Source: Hyphomicrobiales bacterium (lineage in GTDB: Bacteria > Pseudomonadota > Alphaproteobacteria > Rhizobiales > Beijerinckiaceae). Taken from it: DNA of 64,000 nt. The DNA is taken from assembly GCA_019075905.1 (NCBI GenBank), contig JAGXAM010000009.1:1-64000 (forward strand), written 5' to 3'. A model generated the notes under the pieces. That model worked only from the letters and a program-made list of their open reading frames with translations, was not told the origin of the DNA and made no database searches. Below, piece after piece: positions 17,909-26,428 of this stretch (its first letter is position 1; every line of letters begins with the position of its first letter). The translations under genes and the position numbers were made by a program.

Positions 17909-19006
17909 ATGGCATCGCGCTTGTTCATCGGCATCATGTCCGGAACCTCGATGGATGGCGTCGATGCTGTGCTGGCCGAGGCGCATGACGCCAGCCTCAC
18001 CCTGCGCGCCAGCATCGCTCTTGCCTATCCTGCAGACCTTGCCGCGGCCTGCCTCGCGCTCAACCAGCCGGGCGATGATGAGTTGCACCGCGCCGGCCTC
18101 GCCGGGGACGCCATGGCCCGGCTTTATGCCGAGGCCGTGACCCACCTGCTTGCTGCCGCAAAAACAGCCCCCGGCGCCGTCAGCGCCATCGGTGCCCATG
18201 GCCAGACCGTGCGCCATCGCCCCGATGCCGGCTACACCTGGCAATTGCTGAACGGGGCCCTGCTGGCAGAACTCACCGGCATTGCCACCATCTGCGATTT
18301 TCGCAGCCGCGACATGGCGGCGGGCGGGCAGGGCGCGCCGCTGGTGCCGGCCTTCCATGCAGCGAGCTTTGCGGTGCCGCAGCGCCGGGTGATCCTCAAT
18401 CTCGGCGGCATCGCCAATATCACCGTCCTGCCCGGTGACAGCGCGCCGGTCACCGGTTTTGACACCGGCCCGGCCAATATGCTGATGGATCACTGGTGCG
18501 CCGTGACCACCGGCCAGCCCTATGACAAGGGTGGCGCGCTGGCGGCGAGCGGCACTGTCAATGATGACCTGCTGGCAAGGATGCTGCAGGAGCCTTATTT
18601 TGCCGCGCCGCCACCCAAAAGCACCGGCCGCGATCTTTTTGGCGCTTCCTGGCTGCAGCGCCATATTGACGGCTGCGGCCTGCCTGAGGCCGATATTCAG
18701 GCGACCTTGCTGGCCTTGAGCGTCGAGAGCATCGCGCGCGGCATAGCCCTTGCCGGCGATCCGCCAGCCGATGTGCTGGTCTGCGGCGGCGGCGCCCTCA
18801 ACGAGGCGCTGATGGCAGCGCTCGCCCGCAGGCTCGCCCCCGCCAGGGTCACAACAACCAAAAGCGCCGGCATGGACCCGATGGCCGTCGAGGCGCTGGC
18901 ATTCGCTTGGCTGGCGCAGCGCTGCCTTGATCAGGCGGCAGGCAATCTGCCGGCCGTGACCGGCGCGCGCGGCCCCCGCGTGCTCGGTGCGCTTTACCCG
19001 GCCTGA
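17909..19006 (+). CDS. anmK: Anhydro-N-acetylmuramic acid kinase
   Basis: 365 residues. It phosphorylates and opens 1,6-anhydro-MurNAc to MurNAc-6-phosphate in cell-wall recycling. Family motifs are GIMSGTSMDGVDAVLAE at the N-terminus (ATP site, catalytic Asp in SMDGVD), GAHGQTVRHRP, GGIANITVLP, GFDTGPANMLMD and VCGGGALNEALM. ATG 17909 follows AAGGA at good spacing. A longer in-frame reading exists upstream but overlaps yebC and is not homologous. The end overlaps the convergent DUF3297 gene by 13 nt. Confidence 0.95.
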   Translation: MASRLFIGIMSGTSMDGVDAVLAEAHDASLTLRASIALAYPADLAAACLALNQPGDDELHRAGLAGDAMARLYAEAVTHLLAAAKTAPGAVSAIGAHGQTVRHRPDAGYTWQLLNGALLAELTGIATICDFRSRDMAAGGQGAPLVPAFHAASFAVPQRRVILNLGGIANITVLPGDSAPVTGFDTGPANMLMDHWCAVTTGQPYDKGGALAASGTVNDDLLARMLQEPYFAAPPPKSTGRDLFGASWLQRHIDGCGLPEADIQATLLALSVESIARGIALAGDPPADVLVCGGGALNEALMAALARRLAPARVTTTKSAGMDPMAVEALAFAWLAQRCLDQAAGNLPAVTGARGPRVLGALYPA

Positions 19007-19251
19007 TCCTGCGGTTCGGTCTTGAACCAGACCTCGACCGGCCCGACGAGTTTCAGCGTCATCGGTTTGCCGCGACGGTCGCGGGCCGTGCCGACCGCCA
19101 CCCGCACCCACCCCTCGCTCAGGCAATATTCATCGACATTGGTTTTCTCGACACCCTTGAAACGCACGCCAATGCCGCGCTCCAGAATGGCCGCATCATA
19201 AAACGGGCTGTCAGGATCGGTAGCGAGGCGGTCGGGCGGCGTGTCGGACAT
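18994..19251 (-). CDS. DUF3297 family protein
   Basis: 85 residues, the whole length of the family. It begins MSDTPPDRLATDPDSPFYD and continues GIGVRFKGVEKTNVDEYCLSEGW, RVAVGKA-like (RVAVGTARDRRGKPMTLKLVGPVEVWF). This small soluble protein is common in Proteobacteria and has no known function. ATG 19251 is preferred over 19257. It converges on anmK, overlapping 13 nt. The 260 bp to its right contain no obvious gene and should hold promoters for this gene and the divergent nuclease-like gene. Confidence 0.85.
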   Translation of the reverse strand: MSDTPPDRLATDPDSPFYDAAILERGIGVRFKGVEKTNVDEYCLSEGWVRVAVGTARDRRGKPMTLKLVGPVEVWFKTEPQDQAG

Positions 19252-19511
19252 GGGCAATAACCTTCTGTTGCAAGCGCCGCTTCATGTGCCGCAGGGCATG
19301 ATTCTGTCAAGAACGCCAACGCCGGCGCCGTGCCATTCAGCCAGGGTTCATCCTGCAGATGGCCATTATCTGGTTCCTCGACCTCCTTTCACAAACCCGA
19401 AGAAGCATGACATCGACAGCGCTGCAGCCACAGCACAAACCCTGCATCGCGCCACCAATCTGGCGCACTCAGCCTTGTTCTGGTAGGCTGACATCTTTGG
19501 GCAGGTGGCAT

Positions 19512-20384
19512 GTGCAGTTCGATGCGGGCTTGAGCCGGGCCATCCGGCCGCTGAAACTGGTGCCGGCGCTGATGCTGGCCGCGCCGCTCTGCGTCCATGC
19601 CGCCGGGCCTTCGCCATGCGGGCCGTCACCGGGCCTGCCGGGCGGCAAGGTCACCAGCATTGACCGCTGGCTCGATGTGCATCTTGCCGATGGCAAGGTG
19701 CTGCATCTAGCGGGAATCTGGGCGCCCGCCTGGCACGTGCAGGGCCGGGATTATGCCAGTGTCGTGCGCAGGGTCATGCAACAACGCCTGATCGGCAGAA
19801 ACATCGCCTATGCCCTCGTGGCGCCAAAGCCCGATCGCTGGCGGCGTCTCGACGCCATCTTGTTCGTCAAGGACGCCGCCGGTGCGCCTGCCGACCAGCC
19901 GTTGCAGCAGACGCTGCTGTCAGCCGGGCTGGTGCAGGTGCATATTGCCCCCGCCATGCCGTGCCTCACCGTCTGGCGTGCGGCCGAGCAGAGTGCGCGC
20001 GATGCCGGCTTTGGCCTCTGGTCCGATGCTGACCATGCCGAAGTCGATCCTTCCCGGAAACATGCCTTTGCGCGCCTGAGAGGGCATGAGATCGTCGTGC
20101 GTGGACGGGTTTATAGTGTCGAAACAAAAGGCTATCGCACCTATATCCGCTTTGGCCCGCGCCGTTACCATGATTTTGAGGTCTCGATCACCAAGCCCGA
20201 TCTGAAAAGGTTTGTCGCGGCCGGTGCGCCGCCGCAAAACCTCAAGGGCCACATCATCCGGGTGCGCGGTCGGCTCTCGACTAAATTCGGGCCGCAAATT
20301 GAGGTTGCCCGTCCGCAAGCAGTTGAGATAACAGACACCAGTGGGTCTTGGCCTGCGCAATCACGGGCGACCAGCACACATTGA
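19512..20384 (+). CDS. Exported protein with staphylococcal-nuclease-like fold
   Basis: About 290 residues from GTG 19512; the true start is unsure because the reading frame is open further left and no ATG precedes the signal peptide. LKLVPALMLAAPLCVHAAG is a good export signal. The next 130 residues look like a degenerate thermonuclease (SNase) domain: VTSIDRWLDVHLADGKVLHLAGIWAP, with the catalytic Arg/Asp/Glu set poorly kept, then SAGLVQVHIAP and AEQSARDAGFGLWSD, which is the 'A...A+..G.GLW' motif. A C-terminal OB-like segment (IVVRGRVYSVETKGYRTYIRFG) follows. It is coupled to the M48 protease gene through TGATG. Confidence 0.65.
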   Translation: MQFDAGLSRAIRPLKLVPALMLAAPLCVHAAGPSPCGPSPGLPGGKVTSIDRWLDVHLADGKVLHLAGIWAPAWHVQGRDYASVVRRVMQQRLIGRNIAYALVAPKPDRWRRLDAILFVKDAAGAPADQPLQQTLLSAGLVQVHIAPAMPCLTVWRAAEQSARDAGFGLWSDADHAEVDPSRKHAFARLRGHEIVVRGRVYSVETKGYRTYIRFGPRRYHDFEVSITKPDLKRFVAAGAPPQNLKGHIIRVRGRLSTKFGPQIEVARPQAVEITDTSGSWPAQSRATSTH

Positions 20385-21883
20385 TGAAAGCCATCGGCAC
20401 ATACACCCTCGATTTTGCAGTGCAGCGGCGCTGGAAGCAGCTTGTGGCGCTGGTGCTGCCGCTGACGCTTGCCGGCTGCTTCGGCATTGGCGGGCAGGGG
20501 CCCTCGACCGCCGCGCTCAATGTCGCCTTGCCGGCCGCAGCTCCCGCTGTGCTCGGCGTGCCAAAACGCCTGCCCGCCGATGAGCGGCGCATGATCGCCA
20601 CTTTTGGCGGCGTCTATCATTGGCCGGCTGCTGAAAATTATCTCGATGGCGTGCTGCGCAAGCTCGCCGCCGCCACGCCCGGCACGGTGCAGCCCTATCA
20701 CCTGACTATTCTCGATGCGCCGCAGGTCAATGCCTTCGCGCTGCCCTCGGGGGATATTTATGTCACCCGCGGCCTGCTGGTGCTGGCCAATGACACCTCG
20801 GAAATTGCCGCGGTCATGGCCCATGAAATCGGCCATGTCACCGCCCACCATGCCGCCAAGCGTGCCGAATATGCCAAGCGCATGGCTTTGATCAGCCATG
20901 CCGCCGAACAGGTCGAAACGCCGCAGCAGAGCGCCGCAACCCAGAGCCGCTCCGAGCTGGCGCTGGCGAAATTCTCGCGCCAGCAGGAGCTTGATGCTGA
21001 TAATATCGGCATTCATGTCATAGCCCGCGCTGGCTATGATCCCTTTGCCGCCGCAAGGTTTCTCACCAGCCTCAGCCAGTCGACGCAATTGCGCCAGAGC
21101 CTTTATGGCCTGCAAAGCAATGCCTCGCGCCCTGACATTATGGCGACGCACCCTTCGACACCGCAACGCATTGCCGCCGCCCTGCGCGAGGCCCGCGCCA
21201 TGGGCGCGCCCGGCATAGGCCAGCGCGGCCGCCGCGCCTATCTGCAAGCCATCAACGGCATGGTTTATGGCGATTCCCCGGTCAATGGTGTCGTCGAGGG
21301 CCGGGTATTCCTGCATCCCAAGCTGGATTTCGCCTTTACCGCGCCGCCCGATTTCGTGTTGCAGAACACCCGCCAGGCGGTGCTCGGGGTGGACAAGGAT
21401 GCCTCCGAAGCCCTGCGCCTCGACAGCGTGCAGCTCGGCTCCCAGACCAGCTTGACCGATTATTTCAAATCCGGCTGGCTCGATGGCCTCGACGCTTCCA
21501 CCATCACCACCGGCGAGACCAACGGCTTCCCCTCGGCTGTTGCCATAGCCCATTCCGGGGCATGGGATTTCCGGGTCGCGGTCATTCGCTTCGGCGCCGA
21601 TGTCTATCGCATGATCTTTGCCACCCGCAAGCTCACGCCGGATGTCGACAGCGCCTTCACGACCTCGATCGGCTCGTTCCATCGCCTCAGCCTGCAGGAC
21701 GCCGCCAATGTCCATCCCCAGCATATTGCCCTGGTGACGGCCAAGCCGGGCGACACCCCCGCCACGCTCGCCGCCTCGATGGCGACGCAGGCCCGCGCCG
21801 TGGATTATTTCCGCATGATTAATGGCCTTGCCGACAATGCCACGTTGGTGCCGGGGCAGGAATATAAAGTGATCGCGCAATAG
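20384..21883 (+). CDS. M48 family metalloprotease, lipoprotein
   Basis: 499 residues. The N-terminal LVLPLTLAGCFG is a lipoprotein signal with Cys as acceptor, so the protein is probably anchored in the envelope. The zinc site is HEIGH in AAVMAHEIGHVTAHHAAKRAEY, with the third ligand in QQELDADNIGIHVIARAGYD. ASRPDIMATHPSTPQRI is the usual M48 downstream motif. The last 220 residues form an extra domain seen in BepA/YfgC-like proteins of Alphaproteobacteria, ending in a LysM-like stub. It is likely an outer-membrane quality-control protease. The start overlaps the preceding stop (TGATG). Confidence 0.9.
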   Translation: MKAIGTYTLDFAVQRRWKQLVALVLPLTLAGCFGIGGQGPSTAALNVALPAAAPAVLGVPKRLPADERRMIATFGGVYHWPAAENYLDGVLRKLAAATPGTVQPYHLTILDAPQVNAFALPSGDIYVTRGLLVLANDTSEIAAVMAHEIGHVTAHHAAKRAEYAKRMALISHAAEQVETPQQSAATQSRSELALAKFSRQQELDADNIGIHVIARAGYDPFAAARFLTSLSQSTQLRQSLYGLQSNASRPDIMATHPSTPQRIAAALREARAMGAPGIGQRGRRAYLQAINGMVYGDSPVNGVVEGRVFLHPKLDFAFTAPPDFVLQNTRQAVLGVDKDASEALRLDSVQLGSQTSLTDYFKSGWLDGLDASTITTGETNGFPSAVAIAHSGAWDFRVAVIRFGADVYRMIFATRKLTPDVDSAFTTSIGSFHRLSLQDAANVHPQHIALVTAKPGDTPATLAASMATQARAVDYFRMINGLADNATLVPGQEYKVIAQ

Positions 21884-21979
21884 GCGCCCTCCGGACGGCA
21901 GCAGCCATGTTATTTGCTGCGCCAGTGATCCACGCCGTCATCGCCCACGTAAAGACTGCCCAAGAGACAGGAGCAGCCG

Positions 21980-22840
21980 ATGTCATGGCTTGTCGGAGTC
22001 GGAAACCAGTTCATCAAGGCCGCCATGCAGGCGCCCTATCTGGAGCGCGATGAGGAACACGGGCTGGCGTTGCGCTGGAAAGAGCAGCACGACCAGGCCG
22101 CCCTGCACCGGCTCACCGAGTCGCATATGCGGCTGGTGGTGTCGATCGCCGGTCGCTTCAAGAATTACGGCCTGCCGGCAACTGATCTCATTCAGGAAGG
22201 CCATATCGGCCTTCTGGAAGCCGCCGCCAGGTTTGATCCGGCGCGCGAGGTGCGCTTTTCCACCTATGCCACCTGGTGGATCCGCGCCGCCATACAGGAT
22301 TACGTGCTGCGCAACTGGTCGATTGTTCGCGGCGGCACCTCGTCAGCTCAAAAGGCCTTGTTTTTCAATCTGCGACGCATGCGCGCCCGCTTGCTGGACA
22401 AGCCCGGCCAGGGTAGCACCGCCGAAATGTTCAAGGCCATCGCCACCACGCTCGGCGTCTCGCCCGGCGATGTCGAATGGATGAACCTGCGCCTGTCGGG
22501 CGGCGATGTCTCGCTCAATGCCCAGGTCGGCAGCCAGGACGAGGGCGAGGGCTCCGAGCGGCTCGATTTCATGATCGATGCCAGCCCGCGCGCTGATCAA
22601 TTGGTCGAAGAGGGCACGGATCAGGCCCATCATCATGCCTGCCTGCAACAGGCACTGGCCACTCTCAACCCGCGCGAACGCGAGATCGTCCAGCGCCGTC
22701 GCCTTGAGGAAACCGGGCAGACCCTTGAGGAACTGGGGGCGCAACTGGGGATTTCCAAGGAGCGCGTCCGCCAGATCGAAGTGCGGGCGCTGGAAAAATT
22801 GCGCCAGTCAATGATGGCCCAGGGCGTCCACACCCTGTGA
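21980..22840 (+). CDS. rpoH: RNA polymerase sigma-32-type factor, RpoH2-like
   Basis: 286 residues. Region 2 shows RLVVSIAGRFKNYGLPATDLIQEGHIGLLEAAARFDP and VRFSTYATWWIRAAIQDYVLRNWSIVRGGTSSAQKALFFNLRR, which includes the RpoH box; region 4 is TLEELGAQLGISKERVRQIEVRALEKLR. The N-terminus (IKAAMQAPYLERDEEHGLALRWKE) matches the RpoH2 rather than RpoH1 group of Alphaproteobacteria. RpoH2 factors typically answer photo-oxidative or salt stress more than heat. ATG 21980 follows AGGAG. The gene appears monocistronic. Confidence 0.9.
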   Translation: MSWLVGVGNQFIKAAMQAPYLERDEEHGLALRWKEQHDQAALHRLTESHMRLVVSIAGRFKNYGLPATDLIQEGHIGLLEAAARFDPAREVRFSTYATWWIRAAIQDYVLRNWSIVRGGTSSAQKALFFNLRRMRARLLDKPGQGSTAEMFKAIATTLGVSPGDVEWMNLRLSGGDVSLNAQVGSQDEGEGSERLDFMIDASPRADQLVEEGTDQAHHHACLQQALATLNPREREIVQRRRLEETGQTLEELGAQLGISKERVRQIEVRALEKLRQSMMAQGVHTL

Positions 22841-22906
22841 GCCTGCGCCATTGCCAGACGTGCCATCCTCGCGCATAGACCATGCAGCACATGAGGGGGC
22901 AGGGGC

Positions 22907-23692
22907 ATGTCGGGAGAGATCAGCGCGCGCGTAAAATCGGGAATTGCCACGCTGACGCTGGCAACACCGGCACGCCTCAACGCCATTTCGCTGCCCATGT
23001 GGCAGAGCCTGCCCGGCCTTGTCGCGCGAGCCGAGGCTGATGCCGATGTGCGCGTCATTGCCCTGACCGGGGCTGGTCACAAGGCTTTCAGCGCCGGGGC
23101 GGATATTGCCCGCTTTGGTGAGGAGCGCCACGACACCGCTTCGGCCCGCCTCTATGATGAAGCTGTTGATGCCGCTGAATCGGCGCTCACGGCGGCGCAA
23201 AAGCCAACCGTGGCGCTGATCAACGGGCTTTGCTTTGGCGGCGGCATGGGGCTGGCGCTGGCCTGCGATTTCCGGCTGGCGGCGGCAAGTGCGCAGTTTC
23301 GCCTGCCACCGGCCCGCCTCGGCATTGGTTACGCCTTTGCCGGGGTTGAAAGGCTGGTTGCGGCCATCGGCGCCGCCGCTGCTGCGCATGTGCTGTTCAC
23401 GGCCATGCCCTTTGATGCCGGCCAGGCCCTCACCTGGGGCCTCGTGCAGCAAATCATCCCCGAGGCTGAATTTGCTGCCGCCAGCCATGTGCTGCTGCAA
23501 AGCATCGCCGACAATGCCCCGCTCTCGCTCCTGGCGGCCAAGGCGGCCCTGCGCGAGCTGGCGCGGCCCGGTCGCGATCATGATACCAGCCTCGTCGAGG
23601 CCGCCGTCGCCCGCTGTTATGAGAGCGATGATTACCGGGAGGGCCGCGCCGCCTTTGCCGAAAAGCGCAAGCCGGTCTTTACGGGCAGGTGA
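22907..23692 (+). CDS. Enoyl-CoA hydratase/isomerase family protein
   Basis: 261 residues, the normal crotonase size. SAGADIARFGEE forms the first oxyanion-hole segment and INGLCFGGGMGLALACDFRLAAASAQFRLPPARLGIGY the second. The position of the first catalytic Glu of mitochondrial hydratase is Gly or Met here, while PPARLGI carries Pro/Ala at the second Glu position, so hydratase activity is not certain and an isomerase or hydrolase is possible. It is probably involved in fatty-acid or branched-chain acyl-CoA breakdown. ATG 22907 lies 66 bp after rpoH, on the same strand. Confidence 0.85.
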   Translation: MSGEISARVKSGIATLTLATPARLNAISLPMWQSLPGLVARAEADADVRVIALTGAGHKAFSAGADIARFGEERHDTASARLYDEAVDAAESALTAAQKPTVALINGLCFGGGMGLALACDFRLAAASAQFRLPPARLGIGYAFAGVERLVAAIGAAAAAHVLFTAMPFDAGQALTWGLVQQIIPEAEFAAASHVLLQSIADNAPLSLLAAKAALRELARPGRDHDTSLVEAAVARCYESDDYREGRAAFAEKRKPVFTGR

Positions 23693-23836
23693 GGCCTGCC
23701 CACCCGGCGCTGCCGCATTTTCGCCCGCCGCCGGCCATTCGCATGACAAGGATAGTGTGGTAGCGTCGGCAGGATCGAAAACCATGTTCGGATTTTCCCG
23801 GCTGGCAAGGCCCGCCCGACACGCTACATAAGTGCT

Positions 23837-26347
23837 ATGCCGATCATCGAGCCGCCACAACGCCGTCCTGACATGCCGCCGCAGCTGCGCCGCGCCGCGC
23901 GCCAGGCCGCTGGCGTGCTGATGTGGGAACAGCTCTGGCCGGTGCTGGCGGCGCTTCTGGTGCTGGCGGGCCTGTTTTTCAGCCTGTCCTACGCGGGCCT
24001 GTGGCTGATGCTGCCGCGGCTCGGCCGCATCATCGGCGTTGTCGCCTTCGGCTTTACCGGCCTCGCCATTCTCGTGCAGGGCGCGCGGCTGCGCTGGCCA
24101 GGAACGCCAGAGCGTCTGTCGCGGCTCGATCGCGATTCCGGCAGCGCGCATCATCCCGCATCCGGCCTCGTCGATGCGCTGGCCAACCCTTCGGCCGATC
24201 AGGCCACCGGCGAACTCTGGGCCATGCACCTGCGCCGGCTTGCCCGCGCTGCCAGCGCCATTCGTGTCAAGCCGCCGCGCTCGCCGCTCGCACGGCTCGA
24301 TCCCTTTGCCCTGCGCGCCGGGGTGCTGGTGGCGCTGGTCGCCAGCGCCATTGTCGCCGGAAGCCAGCGCGATATTCGCGTGGCGGCGGCCTTTGACTGG
24401 CGCGAGGCCTTTGTCCCCGGTCCCGGCTTTCGCGTCGATGCCTGGCTGAACCCGCCCGCCTATACCGGCAGGCCGCCGCTGCTGGTGAAGCTGCATCATG
24501 CTGCCGCCAAGGCGCCGCTGGCGGTGCCGGTCAATTCGCAACTGGTGGTGCAGGCCGCCCATGCGCCGGATTTCAGGATTCTCGCCGGTGCCGGTCTCAA
24601 GCCGCTGCCGCCTGGGCAGAAGGCGGCCGGCACGGCGGCAAAATTCCTTCTGACCCAGGATGCCCGCGTGAGTTTCAGCGCCGCTGGCAGCGATCTTGGG
24701 TCGGTCAGCCTGCATGCCATTCCTGACCGCCCGCCCACCATTATCCTCACCGCCCCGCCCAAGGCCAATGCGCGCGGCACGCTGACGCTCGCCTACAAGA
24801 CCGGCGATGATTATGGCGTCACCGGCGTCACCGCCACCTTCACTATGCTGCCGCTGCCGGCGCGCCTTGCCAGAGGCCGCGCCCTCGTCGGCCCGCCCGC
24901 CACCAGCCTGCCGCTGCCCGGCGCCCAGGGCGGCATCGGCGAGACCAGCGCCACCATCGATCTCACCAAAAGCCCCTATGCCGGCCTGCAGGCGACGCTG
25001 GTGCTCAGCGACCATGACGCCATCGGCCAGAAGGGCCTGAGCCAGCCGGTGACGATCCGGCTGCCGCAGCGGCCCTTCAGCAATCCGCTGGCCCGCGCCC
25101 TTGTCGAGCAGCGCCGCAACCTACTGCTGGATGCCGATCATCCCAATGTCGTGGGCCGGGCCTTCGAGGCGCTGCTGATCGCCCCCGCCACCTTTCACAC
25201 CCCCTCATCGGCCTATGTCGGGATGCGCCACGTCGTCGATGCGCTGGAGCGCGCCCCCGATGACGCAAGGCTGAGGCAGCTTGGCGATTTCATCTGGCAG
25301 ATGGCGCTGGATCTGGAGGATGGCCATATTCCGCAGGCGGAACTGAGCCTGCGCAATGCCCAGGAGAAATTGCGCCGGGCCCTGCAGCGCGGCGCCTCAC
25401 CCGCCGAAATTGCCAGGCTGAGCCAGCAATTGCGCTCGGCTCTTGATAAATTCATGGCGGAAATGGCCAAAAAGGCCGCCCGCGATGCCGGCAAGGCGGC
25501 CCCGCGCCAGGCCGAGGCCCAGGGCCAGGGCAAGATCATCACCCCCAAAGACCTGCAATCAATGATGGATCGCCTGCAGCAAATGGCCGAAGCCGGGGAC
25601 ACGGCCGGCGCCCGAAAGTTGCTGGACGAGATGCAGAAAATTCTCGAAAATCTGCGCACCGCCAAAAATGTGAAGCCAGATGCCCGCCAGCAGCAGATGG
25701 ACAGGGCCATGGGCGCGCTCGACAAGCTGACGCGCCAGCAGCAGGCCCTGCGCGACGATACGTTCCGCCAGGACGAGACCCGGCAAGACCAGAACCGGCA
25801 GGACCGTCAGGGCCAGATACAGGCCCGGAGCGGCCTCGCCCGGCGCCAGCAAGCCCTGCGTGATGCCCTGAACCGGCTCGAAGGGCTTCTGCCCGGGCAA
25901 AGCGGCAAGGCCGGCAAGGCGCTGGGCGATGCTGCAAGGGCCATGGGCCAGGCCGAGCAGGCGCTCAAGAATGGCCCGCCGGGCAGCAACCCCGATGGTC
26001 AGGGTCAGGGACGGGCGGTTGACGCGCAGGGCCAGGCGCTGCAGGCCTTGCGGCGCGGCGCCCAAGCGCTGGCCGATGCCATGGCCAAGGGTCAGGGCAT
26101 GGCCGAGGGGCAGGGCCAGCAAGGCGGGCGTGGCCAGCAGGGCCAGAACCCCGGACAAGATCCGCTCGGGCGCGAGATCGGACGCTATGGCAAGGGCGAT
26201 TCCACCAGCCGCATGCATCTTGATGGCCTGCCCGCCGTCGAGCGGGCGCGGCGGGTGCTGGAGGAATTGCGCCAGCGGCTGTCGCGCCCCGATCTTGCTC
26301 CCGACGAGCGCGCCTATCTGCAACGCCTGCTGCGCCACCAGCAATAG
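23837..26347 (+). CDS. TIGR02302 / DUF4175 family membrane protein
   Basis: 836 residues. Three hydrophobic segments near residues 30-85 and 150-165 anchor the N-terminus in the inner membrane. A large periplasmic region with beta-rich repeats follows. Then comes a long helical, Q/K/R-rich segment (about 500-680) with coiled-coil character, and a Gly/Gln-rich low-complexity part (GQGQGRAVDAQGQ, GQGMAEGQGQQGG). The end, DPLGREIGRYGKGDSTSRMHLDGLPAVERAR..LEELRQR, is the conserved tail of the TIGR02302 family of Alphaproteobacteria. The function is unknown. ATG 23837 is the first start after the 144-bp gap. Confidence 0.85.
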   Translation: MPIIEPPQRRPDMPPQLRRAARQAAGVLMWEQLWPVLAALLVLAGLFFSLSYAGLWLMLPRLGRIIGVVAFGFTGLAILVQGARLRWPGTPERLSRLDRDSGSAHHPASGLVDALANPSADQATGELWAMHLRRLARAASAIRVKPPRSPLARLDPFALRAGVLVALVASAIVAGSQRDIRVAAAFDWREAFVPGPGFRVDAWLNPPAYTGRPPLLVKLHHAAAKAPLAVPVNSQLVVQAAHAPDFRILAGAGLKPLPPGQKAAGTAAKFLLTQDARVSFSAAGSDLGSVSLHAIPDRPPTIILTAPPKANARGTLTLAYKTGDDYGVTGVTATFTMLPLPARLARGRALVGPPATSLPLPGAQGGIGETSATIDLTKSPYAGLQATLVLSDHDAIGQKGLSQPVTIRLPQRPFSNPLARALVEQRRNLLLDADHPNVVGRAFEALLIAPATFHTPSSAYVGMRHVVDALERAPDDARLRQLGDFIWQMALDLEDGHIPQAELSLRNAQEKLRRALQRGASPAEIARLSQQLRSALDKFMAEMAKKAARDAGKAAPRQAEAQGQGKIITPKDLQSMMDRLQQMAEAGDTAGARKLLDEMQKILENLRTAKNVKPDARQQQMDRAMGALDKLTRQQQALRDDTFRQDETRQDQNRQDRQGQIQARSGLARRQQALRDALNRLEGLLPGQSGKAGKALGDAARAMGQAEQALKNGPPGSNPDGQGQGRAVDAQGQALQALRRGAQALADAMAKGQGMAEGQGQQGGRGQQGQNPGQDPLGREIGRYGKGDSTSRMHLDGLPAVERARRVLEELRQRLSRPDLAPDERAYLQRLLRHQQ

Positions 26348-26428
26348 GCCGCTGGGGCGTCATTTCCCTTGCAATTGCGGGCCGACACGGCAAGATGATG
26401 CACCCCTAGCGCGCCGCGAGCCCCCGCC

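Noticed and set aside
20165-21880. Minus-strand reading frame of 571 codons opposite the M48 protease gene
   Set aside because: The plus strand carries HEIGH and all M48 motifs; the antisense frame has no recognisable domain.
22808-25015. Minus-strand reading frame of 735 codons opposite the enoyl-CoA hydratase and TIGR02302 genes
   Set aside because: It runs across two plus-strand genes and their intergenic gap and shows no family features.
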